Shown here piece by piece: positions 6,805 through 11,083 of a DNA stretch of 11,083 bases. Within the stretch, counting starts at the first letter, position 1. Each line of letters opens with the position of its first letter. The DNA is from Candidatus Woesearchaeota archaeon. GTDB lineage: Archaea > Nanobdellota > Nanobdellia > Woesearchaeales > ARS49. The notes below the pieces were generated by a model, which saw only the letters and a list, made by a program, of their open reading frames with translations, had not been told where the DNA came from and did not search any database. Position numbers and translations under genes: made by a program. The stretch is from assembly GCA_016203425.1 (NCBI GenBank), contig JACQMU010000076.1, positions 1-11,083 of the forward strand, written 5' to 3'.

Positions 6805-7474
6805 AAAACAATACCTTCAATAATGTTGTTAACAAGATAATAAATCCAGCTAATTGCGAAAGATGAGCAACAATGTACAATTTATGCATCCACAAGTCAA
6901 ACAAAAACAAGCCCTGCGCCAATGCGATAGCGCTAAATGCCGCAGCGACACCAAATGACGAAAACGATTTCTTACTCAAATAGTTCTGAACATAAAATAC
7001 TGCAATAGCGCCATACATTAAGAATGACAAAATGTAAAACGAACGCGAGTAGCTGGAGGACAAATAAAACGGCACCAGCACAAGCAATGCTGTCAAAAAC
7101 ATGATGCGTTTTTCGCGCACTCTTGATGTAAGCCAGATTAAGACAAGGCATGCGCTTAGCGACATAAAAATAAAAACCAGATAGCCTGCAAGAAAAGCCT
7201 CACCGACAAGCTCTAGTGCTTCAGATGGTGGAGGTGTGCCACGCTTCAAAGAAAATGACAACGCCAGCCACAAATCAGTCGTTGCCTTGCTCAAAAAAGC
7301 AATAGCAAGCGCGCCAAAACCAACGCCAAAATATTTGTACTTAAAATCTTTCGTCATCTTAAACGCATTAAGGCTCAGCCAGAAAATAAGTGCCAAAACA
7401 ATAAAAGAAAACAACTCAAAAACAGCATCAATGCCAAAAAACCACAAAGGACCACGAACAACAACATTAACCAT
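6779..7474 (-). CDS. Seven-transmembrane protein of unknown function
   Basis: A 231-residue protein that is almost entirely membrane-embedded. Seven hydrophobic segments can be drawn at about 16-38, 47-67, 94-116, 123-140, 143-163, 171-192 and 199-222, with basic loops (for example SRVREKR and DRAKKQD at the C-terminus). The start MVNVVVRGPLWFFGID followed by a helix-rich seven-pass fold resembles sensor-like membrane proteins that I recall in archaeal genomes, but I know no assigned function. The ATG at 7474 is favoured over the TTG at 7489 because a clear TATA box is centred about 26 bases upstream of it, giving a leaderless mRNA. It overlaps the winged-helix regulator gene by 26 bases, so the two are probably a linked pair: a membrane sensor or partner plus a DNA-binding protein. 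That role is inference. Confidence 0.75.
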   Translation of the reverse strand: MVNVVVRGPLWFFGIDAVFELFSFIVLALIFWLSLNAFKMTKDFKYKYFGVGFGALAIAFLSKATTDLWLALSFSLKRGTPPPSEALELVGEAFLAGYLVFIFMSLSACLVLIWLTSRVREKRIMFLTALLVLVPFYLSSSYSRSFYILSFLMYGAIAVFYVQNYLSKKSFSSFGVAAAFSAIALAQGLFLFDLWMHKLYIVAHLSQLAGFIILLTTLLKVLFYDRAKKQD

Positions 7475-7495
7475 TAAAGCATGACACAATTTTCA

Positions 7496-7505
7496 ATTTA
7501 TAAAG
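7496..7505 (-). promoter_or_regulatory. TATA promoter of the 7-TM/regulator/kinase-like unit
   Basis: On the minus strand this reads CTTTATAAAT, centred about 26 bases before the ATG at 7474. It differs by one base from the box in front of the Ser/Thr kinase gene. Being nearly palindromic, it might also start transcription rightward toward the small gene at 7596. Confidence 0.65.
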
Positions 7506-7582
7506 CTTATGCATACCCTGTTCAGATTCAGACTTCATAACACATTAATAACACGCTTTCTTCATTCAGAACAGAAAAACGC

Positions 7583-7590
7583 GGAGGTGA
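7583..7590 (+). promoter_or_regulatory. Strong Shine-Dalgarno site GGAGGTGA
   Basis: An eight-base match to the archaeal anti-Shine-Dalgarno sequence lies 5 bases before a GTG codon at 7596. It fixes the start of the small gene there rather than at the ATG at 7509. It is the only strong site seen in the window, where most first genes seem leaderless. Confidence 0.8.
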
Positions 7591-7595
7591 GCATT

Positions 7596-7721
7596 GTGAC
7601 ACAAACAAAAATAATATCCATACCACACGAATTAGAAATTATTGATTTTCTTCTCAATGCTGGAAGAATAAATGGCGAAGAAGCATCCTACCTCAGAAGA
7701 TACGTTGAATCACTTGTTTAA
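7596..7721 (+). CDS. Small 41-residue protein of unknown function
   Basis: Starting at GTG 7596 the protein is 41 residues, beginning MTQTKIISIPHELEIIDFLL and ending YLRRYVESLV. It is acidic and amphipathic: a short strand (KIISI), then two helices separated by NAGRING. It has no cysteines and no membrane segment. I do not recognise it; the size would suit a small DNA- or protein-binding adaptor, but nothing proves that. The strong Shine-Dalgarno site is the main evidence that it is translated. The open frame continues upstream to an ATG at 7509, but those 29 codons lack a ribosome-binding site and look non-coding. Its stop codon directly abuts the convergent secreted-protein gene. Its promoter is unclear; TTAATA at 7545-7550 is a weak candidate. 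Confidence 0.6.
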   Translation: MTQTKIISIPHELEIIDFLLNAGRINGEEASYLRRYVESLV

Positions 7722-8495
7722 TCAAACAGGCTGGCAAGCACACGAAACAGCAGTGCGCCAGGCCTCTTCATAAAAATTAATCGCTGAAGCAAAACGATGC
7801 GCCCGCGTATGCGTATTGCCGCGAGCAAAAGAAAGGCGCGCGCGAGGCAAGCCACTGCAAGTAGAAATATCCAGCTCAGACGCAACCAAATCACGCAACG
7901 ACGCAAGAACACCATCAAATGTCTTGTGAGCAACAGGCTGCAGCAATTCATTGCACTCGCCACCTGCATCAGCACGAGCAGCAACACGGCCAGTAACCAA
8001 CAAAGAAGCCATGCCAGTCATACTGCTTGGCAGCCATTGCCAAAAAGTTTTGCCTGTAACAAAATTTGTGCTGCGCAAACCAGTTGTTCTCAACAAAGGC
8101 ACCTGCACATCCTCCAAACAAGCAAGCTCAGCCAAAGGCTGCATCATAGAACGATCCATGTCAAAAATCCTGCCGCCAGCACAGCTCAAAGTCTTGAAAT
8201 CAGGCGGAGTGTAAAACTTTTTCTGAACAGTATCCTCCAAAAGCTGACGAACAAAACCAACCTTTGACGCATCAATATTACGGACACGCGCATCATTCCG
8301 CGTTGGAAACACACCCAACAAAGAATTTCTTAATGTGAAACCATTGCCTGCACTTTGAAACGGGCGCTCAAGAACATCACCAATATTCGGCTGATGAAAC
8401 GCAGCAGACGCACCCTCCAAACGCTCCTTAGCAGCAAAAACAAACGAAACAAACAACAACAATACAACGAAAAAAATTAGTGCCCTGTTTTGCAT
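7722..8495 (-). CDS. Secreted six-cysteine protein of unknown function
   Basis: A 257-residue protein with a typical signal sequence: MQNRALIFFVVLLLFVSFVF followed by AAKER, with likely cleavage near residues 21-22. The mature part has six cysteines (105, 126, 181, 213, 252, 254), an even number that could form three disulfides outside the cell. The C-terminal stretch HRFASAINFYEEAWRTA (233-249) resembles the helical A-x-x-x-Y-x-x-AW pattern that I recall near the ends of other archaeal secreted proteins, and the CAC pair follows it. No catalytic motif is recognised. It has its own strong TATA box, which lies at the very end of the Ser/Thr kinase gene, so it may be expressed both independently and by read-through. 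The link to the kinase next door is positional only. Confidence 0.7.
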   Translation of the reverse strand: MQNRALIFFVVLLLFVSFVFAAKERLEGASAAFHQPNIGDVLERPFQSAGNGFTLRNSLLGVFPTRNDARVRNIDASKVGFVRQLLEDTVQKKFYTPPDFKTLSCAGGRIFDMDRSMMQPLAELACLEDVQVPLLRTTGLRSTNFVTGKTFWQWLPSSMTGMASLLVTGRVAARADAGGECNELLQPVAHKTFDGVLASLRDLVASELDISTCSGLPRARLSFARGNTHTRAHRFASAINFYEEAWRTAVSCACQPV

Positions 8496-8516
8496 TAAAA
8501 CAGAAAAGAAATAAGA

Positions 8517-8526
8517 GTATATAAAT
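8517..8526 (-). promoter_or_regulatory. TATA promoter of the secreted-protein gene
   Basis: On the minus strand this contains TTTATATAC, close to the archaeal TATA consensus, centred about 26 bases before the ATG at 8495. It touches the stop codon of the upstream kinase gene. A leaderless mRNA is predicted. Confidence 0.65.
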
Positions 8527-10397
8527 TATTTGTTCTCGGAAACTTCATAATCAAGCCACATTTTAGGGCGGCCTCTAACTGGAGTCACATAACTTCCCAA
8601 CGAATGACTGTTCCATTCAAGCTTAACAAACCCGCCACCATTATTACCGAGATAATGCGCACTGTCAGGACAAACAAGCAAATCCTTCTTTGTTGAAGTT
8701 GTAACTGCAATATTTTCCTTTCTGAAATCTTCACCATCTTTGTTGACAGAATACCAGTTACTGCCGATTTGCAAATTTATTCTTTTATCAGCGTCTTTAG
8801 AAAAACTGAAATCATAAATTTTCGCGTCAATATTATGCAAATCATACCCCTTTAATGCATTTACGCGTAATTCTGCAGTGTCTGTTGTTGCAGTTGTGGC
8901 ATCACCATGTGTATGAGGCACTGCAGTGTGTGTTTTTTCAACCAAATAATCTAATGTTTTGCCCAAATCAAAAATCTTTTTCTCTTTACCATCTGAAACA
9001 TTTAATGAATACAATGCGTGACCACTTCCTGCTTCTGAAGCAATAAAGTAAAGAGTGTCGTCTTTAAATTGCAAGTTCTTAATATGTACTTTTGGCGCTG
9101 AGGTTTCGTTATACTTAATATCCGGCTTCAAAGCATCTTTTGCACTAAAATAACAAATTTTACCATCATTTTCACAAACAATAGTTCCTTTAGGATTTTT
9201 CTTAAAGTCTTCAACAAATTTTTTGTCACTAAGAGACGAATATTGACTTAATCCGTAATATGCGCTTAAACCCCATAAAACTGCTGTTAAAACACCAAAA
9301 CCTACGCCTGGAACAGAACAATCATTTCCAGTATTTTGCTCTAATTCATAAAAATATTTACTGGGGCCGAAAGTATAAACCCAAAAAGGAAATTTAACTA
9401 CTTTCCACAATGCACCACCAACAGTTTTTGCTGCATCTATTACAGTCGGCCACATTGTTTCTTGCACATACACCGCAACTTTATTTTTACCGTCTAACTT
9501 TCCTTCAAGGCCTGCATTAATATCATCAAGCATTTCTTGCGCAGACTTGTATCTTTTGTCAGGATTTTGCGACATAGCCTTATCAACAACTACATCAATC
9601 CATTGCGGCATTGGTTTTTTTACAGAAGGCTTTTCATAATTCCCATGAGGCAGATTGCCGACAAGCAATTCATACAGCATGACGCCAACAGTGTAAATAT
9701 CACTTCTTTGGTCAACAGGATGAATTTTGCCATCAACCTTCATTTTTCTCTGCTCAGGAGAACTATAACCTTCTGTCCCGCCCAAAACACTCTTTTGAAT
9801 TCCGCCAACATTAACAACATCACTATCTATCACAGAACACAAGTCAGGCGCTTCTTTTGCAGTTTGCGTAATATTTTTTGCAATGTTAAAATCATAAATC
9901 ACAACTTTGCCATTTTTATCAAAACCAACATTTTTGGGCTTCAAATCTTTATGAACTATTCCTTTTTCATGCGTATACTTCAAAATATCTAAAATGCCTT
10001 TTGCGATATTAAGACAGACACTTGCAGGATGCGGATACACACCTTTTGGGTTTTTATCAAACACATCCCAATTATGCGTGGGAATTCCAGAATCAATAAA
10101 TCCCTGCAATGTCTTAGGAACATAGTCCATAACAAAAAAAGGCTGGCCTTCATGCTCGCCAAATCTAACTGCGCGCGGAATTTGGGCGTGGCTCAATCCA
10201 GCCAGGATTTTTGCTTCCTCATTCAACAACGGTGCGTGCTTTTTGTCGCGAACAATCTTCATTGCAAAAATCTGTCCTAAAGAATCCTCAACTTTGTAAA
10301 CATCTGAAAAACCACCAGCTCCCTGAAGCGCAAGAACATTAAAACCATCAATACACTTTCCTTCCAGAGTTTTTGTTTCCGCACGAGTTGTTTCCAT
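8526..10397 (-). CDS. Transmembrane Hanks-type Ser/Thr protein kinase with a C-terminal outer domain
   Basis: A 623-residue protein. The kinase domain (about 18-297) has the glycine loop GAGGFSDVY (26-34), Lys47 in FAMKIV, a helix-C Glu (60 or 61), catalytic loop HKDLKPKN (149-156, Asp151 and Asn156), metal Asp169 in YDFN, a long activation segment to GTEGYSSPEQ (207-216) and DQRSDIYTVGVMLYELLVG (229-247). HRD is HKD and DFG is DFN, but the key Lys, both Asp and Asn are kept, so activity is likely. One clear membrane segment (about 364-386) follows. The C-terminal 235 residues are strand-rich, with phrases such as DDTLYFIASE and ALYSLNVSDG suggesting propeller-like repeats, and a His/Thr-rich linker (489-510). 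By analogy with PknB-type receptors the C-terminal part may be an outer sensor. A weaker hydrophobic stretch (329-344) leaves the topology uncertain. The gene has its own TATA box. Confidence 0.9.
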   Translation of the reverse strand: METTRAETKTLEGKCIDGFNVLALQGAGGFSDVYKVEDSLGQIFAMKIVRDKKHAPLLNEEAKILAGLSHAQIPRAVRFGEHEGQPFFVMDYVPKTLQGFIDSGIPTHNWDVFDKNPKGVYPHPASVCLNIAKGILDILKYTHEKGIVHKDLKPKNVGFDKNGKVVIYDFNIAKNITQTAKEAPDLCSVIDSDVVNVGGIQKSVLGGTEGYSSPEQRKMKVDGKIHPVDQRSDIYTVGVMLYELLVGNLPHGNYEKPSVKKPMPQWIDVVVDKAMSQNPDKRYKSAQEMLDDINAGLEGKLDGKNKVAVYVQETMWPTVIDAAKTVGGALWKVVKFPFWVYTFGPSKYFYELEQNTGNDCSVPGVGFGVLTAVLWGLSAYYGLSQYSSLSDKKFVEDFKKNPKGTIVCENDGKICYFSAKDALKPDIKYNETSAPKVHIKNLQFKDDTLYFIASEAGSGHALYSLNVSDGKEKKIFDLGKTLDYLVEKTHTAVPHTHGDATTATTDTAELRVNALKGYDLHNIDAKIYDFSFSKDADKRINLQIGSNWYSVNKDGEDFRKENIAVTTSTKKDLLVCPDSAHYLGNNGGGFVKLEWNSHSLGSYVTPVRGRPKMWLDYEVSENK

Positions 10398-10420
10398 AGC
10401 ACCACAAAATAATGTATAGT

Positions 10421-10430
10421 CTTTATAAAG
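10421..10430 (-). promoter_or_regulatory. Palindromic TATA promoter of the Ser/Thr kinase gene
   Basis: CTTTATAAAG, a perfect palindrome, is centred about 28 bases before the kinase ATG at 10397. The position predicts a leaderless or nearly leaderless transcript. Two short inverted repeats lie just upstream of it and could be operator sites. Confidence 0.6.
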
Positions 10431-10447
10431 CTGTTGCTGAAAAGTGT

Positions 10448-10483
10448 ACGTATTAAGCTACGTCGATAAGTGCGTGTTTATCG
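10448..10483. repeat. Two adjacent short inverted repeats between hicA and the kinase gene
   Basis: ACGTA (10448-10452) pairs with TACGT (10459-10463). Immediately after, CGATAA (10464-10469) pairs with TTATCG (10478-10483). They lie downstream of hicA and upstream of the kinase TATA box in a 140-base gap, so they could act as kinase operators or as a hicA terminator. The arms are short and chance cannot be excluded. Confidence 0.45.
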
Positions 10484-10537
10484 TCTATTAAATCTCATAG
10501 TTTTGATGATAGAACTTCTTTCATAAATCCCCACTAT

Positions 10538-10768
10538 TTACTGATATTGTGCAAACTCTTCTTCACTTATTTTTGCGAGCTCTAAAACTCCTTTTAAAGT
10601 CCCTATCTTTAGTTCTCTGTGATTTGGGACAACAGTTCCCACAGCACCGCTCGGCATTTCTTTTCTAAGAACGACATGGCTGCCTGTTTGTCTTCTGACA
10701 ACAAAACCAAACTTGTTGCAAAGAATTTTGACGCATTCTTTTCCAGAAATCTTCTTAAGCAGCGGCAA
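10538..10768 (-). CDS. hicA: HicA-family toxin (mRNA interferase)
   Basis: A small basic protein with the HicA/YcfA pattern: ISGKECVKIL, GFVVRRQTGSHVVLRKE (His31 the catalytic His of GSH) and TVVPNHRELKIGTLKGVL. HicA folds like a double-stranded-RNA-binding domain and cleaves mRNA when free of HicB. There is no ATG start. A TTG at 10768 gives 76 residues beginning MPLLKKISGKE, which matches the family's usual MPxLxxISGKE length, and has GAGG nine bases upstream. A TTG at 10777 would give 79 residues (MLRLPLL...) but has no spaced ribosome-binding site. Either start overlaps the end of hicB, implying coupled translation from one mRNA with the antitoxin first. Confidence 0.9.
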   Translation of the reverse strand: MPLLKKISGKECVKILCNKFGFVVRRQTGSHVVLRKEMPSGAVGTVVPNHRELKIGTLKGVLELAKISEEEFAQYQ

Positions 10769-10967
10769 CCTCAGCAACCTCGAATGTAGTCAATATGGGG
10801 TGAGATTCTTCATTGCTTGGAAATTCCTCCAAATACAACTCAGTAGCTTCTTTGAGATTGTCAATCGCCTCTTCTATGGTCTTTCCTTGACTCACAGTCC
10901 CTATTTCAGAACATTTCGCCACATACATATCTTCTTCTTTCTGAACTATAGCGGTGAATGTTTTCAT
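10755..10967 (-). CDS. hicB: HicB-family antitoxin
   Basis: A 70-residue protein with the HicB N-terminal fold: MKTFTAIVQKEEDMYVAKCSEIGTVSQGKTIEEAIDNLKEATELYLEE in sequence order (strand, strand-loop with CSEIGTVSQG, helix). It would bind and block HicA. The C-terminus is short (FEVAEVAAA) and lacks the ribbon-helix-helix or HTH DNA-binding extension found in longer HicB proteins, so autoregulation, if any, needs another mechanism. The ATG at 10967 is centred about 26 bases from a TATA box, predicting a leaderless hicBA transcript. HicA follows and overlaps it. The assignment rests on sequence pattern and the paired arrangement, which support each other. Confidence 0.9.
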   Translation of the reverse strand: MKTFTAIVQKEEDMYVAKCSEIGTVSQGKTIEEAIDNLKEATELYLEEFPSNEESHPILTTFEVAEVAAA

Positions 10968-10988
10968 AAAATTATAATAAACGCCAAA

Positions 10989-10998
10989 TTATTTAAAC
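10989..10998 (-). promoter_or_regulatory. TATA promoter of hicBA
   Basis: On the minus strand this reads GTTTAAATAA, preceded by AAAG as a possible BRE, and is centred about 26 bases before the hicB ATG. It lies in the 45-base gap after the preceding minus-strand gene, so hicBA can be transcribed separately. Confidence 0.6.
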
Positions 10999-11012
10999 CT
11001 TTGTTTTTGCGC

Positions 11013-11083
11013 TTAAAACAACCAACCTTTCTTTTTCTTCAAATCACCAAGCTTTTTCATCAACTCAACCTGTTCTTTTGTAA
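11013..11083 (-). CDS. 3' end of an unidentified minus-strand gene
   Basis: The minus strand holds an open frame entering from the right edge and ending at a TAA (11013-11015). The 22 visible codons read TKEQVELMKKLGDLKKKKGW followed by LF. The ending is Lys-rich and helical, with an aromatic/hydrophobic tail. It is too short to name a family. It counts as a gene end because the frame is open to the edge, its composition resembles real protein, and the hicB promoter directly follows its stop. Confidence 0.5.
   Translation of the reverse strand, partial: TKEQVELMKKLGDLKKKKGWLF

Noticed and set aside
7509..7595. Longer 70-residue version of the small gene starting at ATG 7509
   Set aside because: A strong Shine-Dalgarno site stands before GTG 7596, none before 7509, and the extra 29 residues do not resemble conserved protein.
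7797..8267. 156-codon open frame on the plus strand
   Set aside because: It is antisense to the secreted-protein gene, and its Arg/Gln/Ser-rich composition is typical of a shadow frame.
9537..9992. 151-codon open frame on the plus strand inside the kinase gene
   Set aside because: It is antisense to the conserved kinase core, with Ile/Asn-rich low-quality sequence and no ribosome-binding site or family signal.
8526..10397. Pseudokinase because of the HKD and DFN motifs
   Set aside because: The ATP-binding Lys47, catalytic Asp151, Asn156 and metal Asp169 are all present, so loss of activity is not indicated.
10538..10967. hicBA as cargo of a mobile element or defence island
   Set aside because: No transposase, integrase, terminal repeats or other defence genes are visible in the window; toxin-antitoxin pairs alone do not show this.

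Overview
The window looks like a piece of an AT-rich archaeal chromosome, probably from a DPANN-type lineage such as Woesearchaeota or Pacearchaeota. The lineage is inferred from gene style, not from a marker gene. The archaeal evidence is: TATA-like boxes centred about 26-30 bases before seven start codons, implying leaderless or nearly leaderless mRNAs; an archaeal/eukaryotic-type IleRS; a DUF217-type VapB-like antitoxin; an archaeal winged-helix regulator ending in FTEAFGL; and a polyprenol/dolichol-kinase-family membrane protein. No rRNA, tRNA, CRISPR array, transposase or attachment site was seen. No gene-free stretch exceeds about 205 bases.

Layout. Bases 2-340 (+) are the 3' part of an unrecognised basic protein. 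Bases 388-4790 (-) are a two-gene unit, ileS followed by a membrane-anchored SGNH hydrolase. Bases 4791-4994 are a divergent control region holding two abutting perfect inverted repeats, a short GC-rich island and promoters for both sides. Bases 4995-5941 (+) carry a cis-prenyltransferase (uppS family) and a lone VapB-like antitoxin. Bases 5946-7474 (-) are a compact overlapping unit: a 7-TM protein, a winged-helix regulator and a polyprenol-kinase-like enzyme. Bases 7596-7721 (+) encode a 41-residue protein with the only strong Shine-Dalgarno site seen. Bases 7722-8495 (-) encode a secreted six-cysteine protein and 8526-10397 (-) a transmembrane Ser/Thr kinase. A two-hairpin intergenic stretch follows, then a hicBA toxin-antitoxin pair (10538-10967, -) and the last 22 codons of another minus-strand gene.

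Theme. Apart from IleRS and the toxin-antitoxin genes, the window leans toward the cell envelope. It has a lipid-carrier synthase (cis-prenyltransferase) and a probable polyprenol kinase, which could supply dolichyl-phosphate-type carriers. It also has an anchored SGNH hydrolase/acyltransferase, a secreted Cys-rich protein and a kinase with a predicted outer domain. This functional link is inferred from proximity and family membership. No wholly new system can be claimed. The strongest leads are the paired inverted repeats between ileS and uppS, the receptor-like kinase with altered HRD and DFG motifs, the divergent cis-prenyltransferase active site, and the 7-TM/winged-helix/polyprenol-kinase unit.
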